Shown piece after piece: positions 10,419 to 18,441 of a DNA stretch of 64,000 bases. The notes beneath the pieces were generated by a model, which was not told where the DNA came from, searched no databases, and saw nothing but the letters and a program-made list of their open reading frames with translations. The DNA comes from an uncultured Lachnospiraceae bacterium (lineage in GTDB: Bacteria > Bacillota > Clostridia > Lachnospirales > Lachnospiraceae). The translations under genes were made by a program, and so were the position numbers. Location of the stretch: positions 62,001 to 126,000 of the forward strand of contig CANQYY010000005.1 in assembly GCA_947628225.1 (NCBI GenBank), read 5' to 3'. How positions within the stretch are numbered: the stretch's first letter is position 1; each line of letters starts with the position of its first letter.

Positions 10419-11036
10419 TTAAAATTTCATCGATGCCAGTTTGCGGTAAAACGCTTCTGCGAGCGCTCTATGTCCCTCCGGCGACAGATGAAGGCTGTCC
10501 TTATCCGAGGGGGCGGCGTAAAGAGAGGCGTCTAAAAAATCGACTCCCAGATCATAGGCTATCGTTTGGATTACTGCTCCAAGCTGTCGGGAGATTTCTA
10601 TGGCAGAGGGAGAAAAAGAAGCCTGAAACGGAGAATGGCAGATATTTTCCCCCAGAAGAATCGGACTCACTAAAAGGACAGGGGCGCCGCTTACATCCAG
10701 AATGATTTGCGTCAGCAAATGCAGTCCGCCGGCAATTTTTTCTACTGTGGGGGAAAAACGCTCCTTCAGGTCGTTAGTGCCTAACATCAGGATAGTTAAA
10801 TCTAAGGGTTTGTGAGTTTCCAGACAGGGAATAATGTAGTCCCTTGCATTTTTATAAGGCTCTAATGGGTCGTCAAAGGAAGAAGTCCGGCCATTGAGCC
10901 CCTCCTCGATTATATCAAAATCAGGGCCTAAGAGCTTTCCCAGAACCTTTGTCCAGCGGGTATTATCATCATAGCGCCCGCCATCGGGATTATAGCCGTG
11001 GGTGTTGGAATCCCCAAAACATAAAATATGTTTCAT
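10419..11036 (-). CDS. SGNH/GDSL hydrolase, arylesterase/acyltransferase-like
   Basis: This 205-residue cytoplasmic protein has all SGNH blocks: nucleophile Ser10 in CFGDSNTHGY, the oxyanion Gly (EEGLNGRTS), the block III Asn in MLGTNDLK, and Asp/His in DSLHLSPEGH. The spacing and the sequence RWTKVLGKLLG, VIEEGLNGRT and LDLTILMLGTND resemble the arylesterase/acyltransferase branch typified by mycobacterial MsAcT (family knowledge). The substrate is unknown; small acyl or acetyl esters are likely. Translation starts at 11036 after AAAGGAG. A sigma-A-like promoter lies just upstream on the minus strand. tmcAL follows. Confidence 0.85.
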   Translation of the reverse strand: MKHILCFGDSNTHGYNPDGGRYDDNTRWTKVLGKLLGPDFDIIEEGLNGRTSSFDDPLEPYKNARDYIIPCLETHKPLDLTILMLGTNDLKERFSPTVEKIAGGLHLLTQIILDVSGAPVLLVSPILLGENICHSPFQASFSPSAIEISRQLGAVIQTIAYDLGVDFLDASLYAAPSDKDSLHLSPEGHRALAEAFYRKLASMKF

Positions 11037-11076
11037 AGCGTTCTCCTTTCCCTGAATTACCCTGTAATTTTCACAA

Positions 11077-11105
11077 ATTATAGCAAAATCCAATGAAAAA
11101 TGCAA
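11077..11105 (-). promoter_or_regulatory. Sigma-A promoter for the GDSL-tmcAL unit
   Basis: On the minus strand, TTGCAT (plus 11100-11105) is followed by a 17-base spacer and a perfect TATAAT (plus 11077-11082). The start codon lies about 40 bases downstream. It is back to back with the promoter of the HPt operon. Confidence 0.65.
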
Positions 11106-11121
11106 ATGAATAAACTCAAGA

Positions 11122-11150
11122 TTGAAAACTATTGCAAATTTTGTTAAAAT
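11122..11150 (+). promoter_or_regulatory. Sigma-A promoter for the HPt-FapA-HD-GYP operon
   Basis: TTGAAA (11122-11127), a 17-base spacer and TAAAAT (11145-11150) lie 55 bases before the HPt start codon. The region is AT-rich and divergent from the esterase promoter. Confidence 0.6.
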
Positions 11151-11204
11151 ATTTTAATAAGTGAAAATTTATTGTCGCAGGAGTATGCGCGATTGGAGGT
11201 CAAA

Positions 11205-11552
11205 ATGACATTACAGGAATGCTATGAAAGTATGGGGGCGGATTATCAGGGAGTTATGGGACGGCTGATGAAAGAGGAACGGGTACTGAAATTTTTGAAA
11301 AAAGCGGTAGACAGCGATATGGTAACGTGGATTAGCAATTCGTTGGAAGAAAAAAATTATGAGGAGGCGTTTCGGGCTGCCCACAGCCTGAAAGGAGTAT
11401 GCCAGAATCTGGGGCTGACGGTGCTGGAAAAATCCAGCAGTGAATTGACAGAGGCTTTGAGAAACGGAGAACCTGCTCAGGATGTGACGCCGCTGTTAGA
11501 ACAGGTAAAAGCAGATTATATGGTGTTGGAGCAGGCAGCCGCCGGGATGTAG
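11205..11552 (+). CDS. Histidine phosphotransfer (HPt) domain protein
   Basis: This stand-alone HPt protein of 115 residues is a four-helix phosphorelay carrier. The phosphorylatable His60 lies in AAHSLKGVCQNLGL, the standard HPt motif, followed by LEKSSSELTEALR. The frame is open upstream to 11172, but the ATG at 11205 follows TGGAGGT with good spacing. It is the first gene of a three-gene unit with a repeat-FapA protein and a REC-HD-GYP protein. The obvious phosphoryl partner is the receiver domain encoded two genes downstream. No histidine kinase is adjacent, so the input is unknown. Confidence 0.85.
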   Translation: MTLQECYESMGADYQGVMGRLMKEERVLKFLKKAVDSDMVTWISNSLEEKNYEEAFRAAHSLKGVCQNLGLTVLEKSSSELTEALRNGEPAQDVTPLLEQVKADYMVLEQAAAGM

Positions 11553-11593
11553 GAAGACAGACAGAACAAAAATGATACATGAGGAGCAGATGT

Positions 11594-13765
11594 ATGAGAA
11601 AGGAAGAAAGCGTTTTTGATTCTGACCAGCAGGCAGAGATCGAAGCAGGACGTGAGTCGGGAGTAGATGTATCCGTGTATGCCAAAAAAGAATTTATGGC
11701 AATCCAGATGCGGCAGATACGCCAGGGACTGGAAGAAGACCTGGATGTATCTGTGTATGCCAGGACGGATTATGACTGGTTCCAGATGGAGGAAATACGG
11801 GAAGGCATGAAAACAGGCGTAGATATTGAACGATATGCCTCTCCGGATATATCCTACGACAGGATGCGTCAGATTCGGAAGGGACTGAAGCTGGGAATTG
11901 ATTTGTCCCGTTTTGCCAAGCTGGATGCTAAAATACTCAAACAGCTGCGTAAGGCATATGTTACCCATGTCAATATTGTTGAATACGTCCAAAAGGGGTA
12001 TAGCGCAGAGCAGTTAGAGCCGATTCGTCTGGCGCTGGAGCGGGGGATTGCCATTCCGGAATATCTGACGAAGGAATTCCGCGGCGTGGCGATCCATGAA
12101 ATCTGTCTGGGACTGGAGCATGGGATTGATACAAAATTTTATGCCCAGATTGACTTTTCCTGGCAGCAGATGAGAGAGATCCGGCTGGGGCTGGAAAAGC
12201 GCGTCGATGTGACGGAGTATGCGAAGCATCTGTATTCCTGGCAGCAGATGAGGGAGATCCGTCTGGGACTGGAGATGGGACTGGATGTATCCCCGTACCG
12301 CAGTCTGATGTTTACGGCAACGGATATGAGGAGAATCCGGAAACGGCTTCTGAATGAACTTGTGCAGGGAACTGTCGAACAGCGGAAAAAGACAGTGAGG
12401 CACAGGGAATTTGAGATTGTTATCAGCAGTAATGAGTTAGAGGCGCATTTGATAATAAAGAATGCCGGCGATAAAGAGTATAGGTATGAAGAGATCCGTC
12501 AGGCGCTGAAAAAAGAAGGAATCGTATCGGGTATCCGGAAAGAGGATATTCAGCGCATGCTGAAGGATAAGCTGTATCAGAAACCGATTCTTGTGGCGAA
12601 GGGAGTGCCGGCAAAGAGGGGAAAGGATGGCTGGTACGAATTTTTCTTCCGAACAGATTTAAAGAAAACGCCATCCCTGTTAGAGGATGGCTCGGTGGAT
12701 TATCAGAGTGTGGAATGGTTTGAACTGGTACAGGAGGGGCAAAAGATTGCTTACTACCATGAAGCCGAGAGAGGCGAGGAAGGGTTTACCGTAACCGGGA
12801 GAATGCTGTCAGCGGGGAAAGGCAAAGAGAAAAAGGTGTTATCCGGACGGGGATTTCTGCTTTTAGATGATAAAAAGACTTATGTGGCAGCCCATGATGG
12901 CAAGATTGAATTAGAGGGGACCAGACTGGAGGTATCCCGGGTTTGCGTCGTGCCGGAAATCACACAGGCGACGGGAAATATTGAGTTTGACGGCTGCCTG
13001 TATGTAAAGGGAGATGTAGGCAGGGGGACTGTTATCCATGCCACCGAAGACATCATAGTGGATGGCGCGGTGGAGGCATCCCATATCTTTTGCGGGGGAA
13101 GCCTTTTGCTGCGGCGGGGCGCTAACGGAATAGACGAAGGAGGCTTTGAGGGAAGTATAGAAGCCGGACAGAATGTTGAGGGAAAATTCTTCGAGGGCGT
13201 AAAGATAAAAGCAGGGAAAGAGATTCATTCCAACTATTGCCTGAACTGTAATTTAGACGCCGGCGACAGGATTATCATATCCGGTAAGAAAGGAAAGCTG
13301 GCGGGGGGAACTGCTCAGGCAGTAAAAGAAATTCAGGCGCATACCATAGGAAACCGCGCGCAGATAGTTACGAAGCTGTATCTTGGCACGACGGAAATGA
13401 TGTACACGGAAAAGCATGAGCTTGATATGAAAATGGAAGAGGTGCGCAAGGAACTTACGATTTTAAATAACGCCTATATCAAATATAAGAAAAAATATAA
13501 ACCTGAAGTAAGAAATAGTATGGATATTTACCTGAGAATCGAGGCCGCTATCTATACAAAGGAGAAGCAGAAGAAAAAACTGGAGATGAAACAGAAGCGG
13601 CAAAAGGCGGAGCTGGCGCAGATAGAAGGAGCAAAGGCAGTTATTCACGGGACGCTCTACGAGGGGACGGTAATAGAGATTGCGAAGCAGAGATGGAATG
13701 CAACAGAAATGAAAAACATAACAGTAAAGCGGTCGGGCAATCGGATAGCAGTATCCCGAAATTAA
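11594..13765 (+). CDS. FapA/DUF342 protein with tandem 26-residue N-terminal repeats
   Basis: This protein has about 723 residues. Residues 10-257 consist of about ten tandem repeats of 25-27 residues with the pattern Q-M-R-E-I-R-x-G-L-E-x-G-(V/L/I)-D-V-x-x-Y-A. The remaining part is a FapA-like polymerisation protein (DUF342): an N-terminal FapA domain, a beta-helical central region (GNIEFDGCLYVKGDV, EDIIVDGAVEASHIFCGGSL), and a C-terminal coiled coil rich in K, E and Q (about residues 600-690). FapA relatives are large cytoplasmic scaffold-like proteins of largely unknown function. Start 11594 follows GAGGAG. The gene is 41 bases after the HPt gene and 54 before the HD-GYP gene, so it is probably part of one c-di-GMP or phosphorelay circuit (inference). 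Confidence 0.82.
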   Translation: MRKEESVFDSDQQAEIEAGRESGVDVSVYAKKEFMAIQMRQIRQGLEEDLDVSVYARTDYDWFQMEEIREGMKTGVDIERYASPDISYDRMRQIRKGLKLGIDLSRFAKLDAKILKQLRKAYVTHVNIVEYVQKGYSAEQLEPIRLALERGIAIPEYLTKEFRGVAIHEICLGLEHGIDTKFYAQIDFSWQQMREIRLGLEKRVDVTEYAKHLYSWQQMREIRLGLEMGLDVSPYRSLMFTATDMRRIRKRLLNELVQGTVEQRKKTVRHREFEIVISSNELEAHLIIKNAGDKEYRYEEIRQALKKEGIVSGIRKEDIQRMLKDKLYQKPILVAKGVPAKRGKDGWYEFFFRTDLKKTPSLLEDGSVDYQSVEWFELVQEGQKIAYYHEAERGEEGFTVTGRMLSAGKGKEKKVLSGRGFLLLDDKKTYVAAHDGKIELEGTRLEVSRVCVVPEITQATGNIEFDGCLYVKGDVGRGTVIHATEDIIVDGAVEASHIFCGGSLLLRRGANGIDEGGFEGSIEAGQNVEGKFFEGVKIKAGKEIHSNYCLNCNLDAGDRIIISGKKGKLAGGTAQAVKEIQAHTIGNRAQIVTKLYLGTTEMMYTEKHELDMKMEEVRKELTILNNAYIKYKKKYKPEVRNSMDIYLRIEAAIYTKEKQKKKLEMKQKRQKAELAQIEGAKAVIHGTLYEGTVIEIAKQRWNATEMKNITVKRSGNRIAVSRN
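11621..12364 (+). repeat. Tandem in-frame repeats of about 78 bp encoding 26-residue units
   Basis: About ten units are visible in translation. Two neighbouring units are still close copies at DNA level: TGGCAGCAGATGAG begins at 12161 and again at 12239, exactly 78 bases apart. Units near 11940-12110 have diverged most. The pattern suggests expansion by recent local duplication at the distal end of the array. Confidence 0.85.
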
Positions 13766-13819
13766 TTCTAACCGAGGGATAGCACGGTAGTAAAAATAAG
13801 AATGCGGAGGTTATTAAAA

Positions 13820-14926
13820 ATGAGGAATCGGATTTTAGTAGTGGATGACATGGAAATCAATCGTGATATTCTACAGGAAATGCTGGAGGAACAGTATGAT
13901 GTTCTACAGGCGGAAAACGGCAGACAGGCGATTGATATATTAGAGAAGCACAACGATGAGATAGCGGCTGTTCTTCTGGATTTGATCATGCCGGAGATGG
14001 ACGGTTTCGCCGTATTGGATATTATGAAAGAAAAAAACTGGCTGAAAAAAATACCGGTGCTTGTCATAAGCGGGGAAACTTCTTCGGAGGCGGAAAGCCG
14101 CTGCTTTGAATACGGAGTATCCGATTTTATTAAAAAGCCCTTTGCCGATTATATTGTAAAGAGGCGGGTGCAAAATATCCTGGACTTGTTTTCCTATCAG
14201 AACCAGTTGGAAGAAAGAGTGGAACGGCAGACGGATATGCTTCGCAAGCAGAACCGCATTTTGCAGCTCCAGGCAGAGAAACTGAAGGAAAATAATGACC
14301 GGATTATTGATATTCTTGGTACGGTAGTAGAATCCCGTAATCTGGAAAGCGGCGAGCATATCAAGAGAGTCAAGGGGTTTGCCCGGGTTCTGGGGTACCA
14401 GATGATGGAAGATTATCCGGAATATAAGCTGACCAAAGAGCGTGTCGAAATGATCGCAGTGGCAAGCGCCCTGCACGATATTGGAAAGATTGCGATTCCG
14501 GATCATATCCTGCTGAAACCGGGAAGGCTTACCGATGAAGAGTTTGAATTTATGAAATCCCATACAACGAGAGGCTGTGAAATTTTAAATAGTATCGAGG
14601 GAATATGGGAGGACGAATATCGGACTACCAGCTATGAGATCTGCCGGCACCACCATGAAAGATACGATGGGAGAGGCTATCCGGACGGGCTGAAAGGAGA
14701 TGATATTCCGATATCGGCGCAGATTGTATCTGTGGCGGATGTGTATGATGCGCTGGTCAGCGAGCGCGTTTACAAAGATGCCTTCAGCATGGACGAAGCG
14801 TTTCATATGATTGTCCGGGGCGAATGCGGCGTATTTTCACCGAAGCTTTTAGAGAGCTTCCGAAACGCCCGAAAGAAATTTGAAGAGATGGTGGACAAGA
14901 AAAAATCGGATACTTTGGAATCCTGA
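13820..14926 (+). CDS. Response regulator with HD-GYP domain, probable c-di-GMP phosphodiesterase
   Basis: This 368-residue RpfG-like protein has a receiver domain (residues 1-120) with acidic pair Asp9-Asp10 and phospho-acceptor Asp54 in LLDLIMPEMDGF. A coiled linker (residues 130-170) follows, then an HD-GYP domain with HD in ALHDIGKIAIPD and the signature HHERYDGRGYPDGL. HD-GYP enzymes hydrolyse cyclic di-GMP. The start at 13820 is favoured over the in-frame ATG at 13802 because CGGAGGT sits about 8 bases before it. It is the third gene of the operon, and the HPt protein upstream is the likely source or sink of phosphate for Asp54 (inference). Confidence 0.92.
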   Translation: MRNRILVVDDMEINRDILQEMLEEQYDVLQAENGRQAIDILEKHNDEIAAVLLDLIMPEMDGFAVLDIMKEKNWLKKIPVLVISGETSSEAESRCFEYGVSDFIKKPFADYIVKRRVQNILDLFSYQNQLEERVERQTDMLRKQNRILQLQAEKLKENNDRIIDILGTVVESRNLESGEHIKRVKGFARVLGYQMMEDYPEYKLTKERVEMIAVASALHDIGKIAIPDHILLKPGRLTDEEFEFMKSHTTRGCEILNSIEGIWEDEYRTTSYEICRHHHERYDGRGYPDGLKGDDIPISAQIVSVADVYDALVSERVYKDAFSMDEAFHMIVRGECGVFSPKLLESFRNARKKFEEMVDKKKSDTLES

Positions 14927-14945
14927 TTGAGATAGTTGGCGTGAC

Positions 14946-14974
14946 TTGACAGTGGTAAAATCAAGGAGTAAGAT
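14946..14974 (+). promoter_or_regulatory. Sigma-A promoter for ilvE
   Basis: A consensus TTGACA (14946-14951), a 17-base spacer and TAAGAT (14969-14974) lie 49 bases before the ilvE start codon and 20 bases after the preceding stop. Confidence 0.75.
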
Positions 14975-15023
14975 AAAAACAGAAAAAGACAGTGTAAGTA
15001 ATACAAGAAAGAAGGAATTTTGT

Positions 15024-16049
15024 ATGGAAAAGAAGAATATCGACTGGTCAAATCTTGGATTTGCCTACCAGGCAACGACAGAACGGTATGTATCCAATTA
15101 TAAGGACGGCGCATGGGATCATGGCGCCATGACGAAGGATGCTACGGTAACAATCAGTGAATGCGCCGGCGTATTGCAGTATTCCCAGTCCTGTTTTGAG
15201 GGACTGAAAGCCTACACGACAGAAAGCGGAAAAATTGTTACTTTTCGCCCGGATTTAAATGCAAAACGCATGGCGGACACGGCAAAGAGATTGGAAATGC
15301 CGGTTTTTCCGGAAGAGCGTTTTATTGAAGCAGTGGATAAGGTAGTAAAGGCGAATGCGGATTATGTCCCGCCCTATGGTTCCGGCGCTACTCTTTATAT
15401 TCGTCCCTATATGTTTGCCAGCGGGCCGGTTATCGGCGTAAGTCCGGCAGATGAATATCAGTTCCGGGTATTCTGCACACCGGTAGGGCCGTATTTTAAA
15501 GGCGGAGCCAAACCGATTACGATCCGCGTCAGCGATTTTGACCGTGCAGCGCCTCATGGAACCGGACATATTAAGGCAGGCCTGAATTATGCTATGAGTC
15601 TTCATGCTATTGTCGATGCTCATAATAAAGGCTTTGATGAAAATATGTATCTGGATGCGGCAACCCGTACCAATGTCGAAGAAACCGGTGGAGCCAATTT
15701 CATTTTTGTGACGAAGGATAATAAAATCGTCACACCGAAATCAGGCAGCATCCTTCCTTCCATAACCAGGCGTTCTATTATGTATGTGGCGAAGGAATAT
15801 CTGGGACTGGAAACAGAGGAAAGGGTAGTCCCATTCGAGGAAGTAAAAGAATTTGAAGAATGTGGCCTTTGCGGGACGGCAGCGGTCATTTCCCCGGTTG
15901 GGAAAATCGTAGACCACGGCAAAGAGATCTGCATGCCGAGCGGCATGGAGGGCATGGGCCCTGTTACGAAAAAACTGTATGATACTCTGACCGGGATCCA
16001 AATGGGGCATATCGAGGCTCCGAAGGACTGGATCCACGAAATTCAGTAA
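15024..16049 (+). CDS. ilvE: Branched-chain-amino-acid aminotransferase
   Basis: This fold-type IV PLP enzyme interconverts Leu, Ile and Val with their 2-oxo acids, using glutamate/2-oxoglutarate. The 341-residue product has the PLP lysine Lys184 in GTGHIKAGLNYAMS, the conserved SCFEGLKAY region near residue 60, LDAATRTNVEETGGANFIF, and ECGLCGTAAVISPVG near the end, which identify the class with N-terminal IDWSNLGF. The frame is open further upstream, but the ATG at 15024 follows AAGAAGG and matches the family start. It is a single gene with its own promoter and a strong hairpin terminator. Confidence 0.95.
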   Translation: MEKKNIDWSNLGFAYQATTERYVSNYKDGAWDHGAMTKDATVTISECAGVLQYSQSCFEGLKAYTTESGKIVTFRPDLNAKRMADTAKRLEMPVFPEERFIEAVDKVVKANADYVPPYGSGATLYIRPYMFASGPVIGVSPADEYQFRVFCTPVGPYFKGGAKPITIRVSDFDRAAPHGTGHIKAGLNYAMSLHAIVDAHNKGFDENMYLDAATRTNVEETGGANFIFVTKDNKIVTPKSGSILPSITRRSIMYVAKEYLGLETEERVVPFEEVKEFEECGLCGTAAVISPVGKIVDHGKEICMPSGMEGMGPVTKKLYDTLTGIQMGHIEAPKDWIHEIQ

Positions 16050-16069
16050 TGCTGTAAGATATTGTACTT

Positions 16070-16099
16070 AAAGAAAAGAGGGATACCCCTCTTTTCTTT
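16070..16099 (+). terminator. Terminator after ilvE
   Basis: AAAGAAAAGAGGG (16070-16082) pairs over 13 bp with CCCTCTTTTCTTT (16087-16099), with a loop of only a few bases. The 3' arm is itself T-rich and acts as the U tract. Confidence 0.8.
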
Positions 16100-16126
16100 G
16101 ATTCTTATGTGAAAGGAGAAAAAGAA

Positions 16127-17776
16127 ATGAAAAAATATGCGAAAAAATATGCGGGGCTGCTGCTGATTTTCTCTCTTATTATGGGAACTTTGCCCGGTTT
16201 TCAGGGAGAAGCGGCAAAGAAGAAGCCATGTTTTAGCAAAAAGAAAATAACGATTACCGTTAAAAAGAAGAAAAAGATTAAAATTAAAAATGCAAAGAAA
16301 ATAAAAACTACAGTATGGTCAGTTAAGAATAAAAAAATAGTAAAGCTGTCGAAAAAGAAAAAGACCAGCGTAATCCTAAAGGGAAGAAAAAAGGGTAAGA
16401 CAGTTGTGACCGCCCGGGTTAAAAGAAAGGGGAAGAAAAAACCGTACAAGCTGAAACTGAAAGTTACGGTAAAAAATGCTGAGAAGATACAGACATCAGG
16501 AAAGCCTCCTGCGCCTGTCAAAACAGCCGGTACAATCCCGCCGACAGCAGTTCCCTCAGCAATCCCGCCGACAGCAGTTTCTTCAGCAAAACCGACGCCA
16601 TCTGCCACGCCCAGGCTGGAAGATCGCTCCATGAAAGAACTGTATGGGGATTCCTTTATGATGGGAGCGGCGATTAATGGAAACTCAGCCCAGACGGCAG
16701 CCATCCGGCATGAAGGCATGGCAGGTATTCTGAAGAAACATTACAATAGCACCACCCTGAGCAATCTGATGAAACCGTGTTTTCTTCTGGACGAAGAGGC
16801 CTGCAAAAAGGCGGCGGCAGACAACGGCGATGATGTTACGGAGGTGGATGTTACCTTTGATTCCTGCAAAGAAAGTCTGGATTTTTGTAAAGAAAACGGC
16901 ATCCGTATGAGAGGCCATGTGCTGGTATGGCACGACCAGACGCCGGAGTGGTTTTTCAAAAAGGGCTACGATGCGGAAAAAGAATATGTATCAAAAGAGG
17001 TTATGGAAAAGCGTCTGGAAAATTATATCAAAAAGGTATTAACATATTGCCAGACGAATTATCCGGGCGTTATTTACTGCTGGGATGTTGTGAATGAATG
17101 TGTTGATAATGTGAGCCCGGATACCACAGACGGGTGGAGCTGCCGGACGAAATTCAATGGAAGTACTACCCACTGGTATCAGATCATGGGGTTAGACTAT
17201 GTATATAAGTCCTTTGAGTATGCGAGAAAATATGCGGATAAGGATGTGAAGCTGATTTACAATGAATATAACGTATTTCAGAAATGGAAACGGGAGAGTA
17301 TTGTAAAATTGTTATCTATCTTAAAGGAAAAAGGATGGATAGACGGGGTAGGGCTTCAGCCTACCGTAGGACTGACATATCCGGCAGAATTAAAAGGAAG
17401 CGGCACAGAAAGTTTTGAAACCTGCCTGAGGGAATACGGAAAACTTGGTTTGGACATTCAGGTAACGGAGCTTAGCTTTGAGATACCGAAAGATAAGGAG
17501 CGGTCAGAAGCGAATCTCAAGCTTCAGGCAGACCGGTATGAGGAAATGTTTAAGCTTTTGCTGGAAATGGACGACGATAACGGCGGGCCGTGTCACATCA
17601 CCAGCGTGTCGATTTTCGGGATCTGTGATGATTATCCGCTCTACGACGATCATAAGCAGTGTTTGTATTTGTGGAATAAGGATGGCACGCCGAAGGAGGC
17701 ATACTACCGGGTTCATACGGTAGGGGAACATTATTTTGCACAAAAAAACGGGATATCCATAACCGGGGGACAATAA
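16127..17776 (+). CDS. Secreted endo-1,4-beta-xylanase (GH10) with lysine-rich Ig-like domain
   Basis: GH10 enzymes cut the xylan backbone. The 549-residue product begins with a Sec signal peptide (about residues 1-30, ending near GEAA). An extremely lysine-rich Big_2-like domain follows (about 35-125, WSVKNKKIVKLS and KGKTVVTARV), then a Pro/Thr/Ala/Ser linker with a repeated IPPTAV unit (about 130-165). The catalytic domain starts near residue 170. It has LVWHDQTPEWF, acid/base Glu324 in WDVVNECVDN and nucleophile Glu448 in IQVTELSFEI. The ATG at 16127 follows AAAGGAG. No LPXTG or dockerin is seen, so cell retention would rely on the basic domain (inference). It abuts a phosphoesterase gene without any gap. 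Confidence 0.93.
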   Translation: MKKYAKKYAGLLLIFSLIMGTLPGFQGEAAKKKPCFSKKKITITVKKKKKIKIKNAKKIKTTVWSVKNKKIVKLSKKKKTSVILKGRKKGKTVVTARVKRKGKKKPYKLKLKVTVKNAEKIQTSGKPPAPVKTAGTIPPTAVPSAIPPTAVSSAKPTPSATPRLEDRSMKELYGDSFMMGAAINGNSAQTAAIRHEGMAGILKKHYNSTTLSNLMKPCFLLDEEACKKAAADNGDDVTEVDVTFDSCKESLDFCKENGIRMRGHVLVWHDQTPEWFFKKGYDAEKEYVSKEVMEKRLENYIKKVLTYCQTNYPGVIYCWDVVNECVDNVSPDTTDGWSCRTKFNGSTTHWYQIMGLDYVYKSFEYARKYADKDVKLIYNEYNVFQKWKRESIVKLLSILKEKGWIDGVGLQPTVGLTYPAELKGSGTESFETCLREYGKLGLDIQVTELSFEIPKDKERSEANLKLQADRYEEMFKLLLEMDDDNGGPCHITSVSIFGICDDYPLYDDHKQCLYLWNKDGTPKEAYYRVHTVGEHYFAQKNGISITGGQ

Positions 17777-18406
17777 ATGCGCTACTTTATATCCGATTTG
17801 CATTTTTACCATGAAAGTCTTTTGACGAAAATGGATAAACGGGGATTTTCCAGCTGCGAGGAGATGAATGAATATATAATAAAGCAGTGGAACGCTAAGG
17901 TCGGACAACAGGATGAAGTAGTCATTTTGGGAGATGTATCCATGGAGAGAGGCAAAAAGACCGGCGAAATACTGGCAAGATTGAATGGAAAACTCAGCCT
18001 GATACTCGGAAACCATGACACCTATTTGAAAGACCGGCATTTTGACTCCTCGATCTTTGAATGGATAAGGCCTTACGCAGAACTTCGCGACAATAAACGA
18101 AAGATTGTTTTAAGCCATTATCCGGTGTTTTGCTATCATGGACAGTATCGCAGAAACGAAAAAGGGGAGCCAAATACTTATATGCTCTATGGGCATGTCC
18201 ACGATACCCAGGATGAACGGCTGGTCGATCGTTTTATTCAGGAAACGGAGAGAACCTATCACAAGCCGCCCTCCGGAGGGGAAGCATTGCCGATACCCTG
18301 CCAGATGATAAATTGTTTTTGCATGTTTTCCGACTACACTCCCCTGAGTTTAGAGGAATGGATTGAAACGGATAAAAAAAGACGGGAGAAAATGCGCCGG
18401 GAATAA
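17777..18406 (+). CDS. Calcineurin-like metallophosphoesterase
   Basis: This 209-residue cytoplasmic metal-dependent phosphoesterase has all the signature motifs: SDLHFYHE at the N-terminus, ILGDVSMERG, LILGNHDT, LSHYPVFCYHG and YGHVHDT. It belongs to the small single-domain group whose substrates are usually unknown. The start codon follows the xylanase stop directly (TAA-ATG), with GGGGGA inside the xylanase end as ribosome site, so it is translationally linked to the xylanase despite having no evident functional link. It lies 35 bases before the ABC-ATPase gene. Confidence 0.88.
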   Translation: MRYFISDLHFYHESLLTKMDKRGFSSCEEMNEYIIKQWNAKVGQQDEVVILGDVSMERGKKTGEILARLNGKLSLILGNHDTYLKDRHFDSSIFEWIRPYAELRDNKRKIVLSHYPVFCYHGQYRRNEKGEPNTYMLYGHVHDTQDERLVDRFIQETERTYHKPPSGGEALPIPCQMINCFCMFSDYTPLSLEEWIETDKKRREKMRRE

Positions 18407-18441
18407 GGGAAAATTTTTGTTAAGTGAAAAGAGGAGAAAGA

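Noticed and set aside
16539..16600. Short direct repeat as a CRISPR or mobile element trace
   Set aside because: It encodes the repeated IPPTAV linker of the xylanase in frame; it is a low-complexity linker, not an array.
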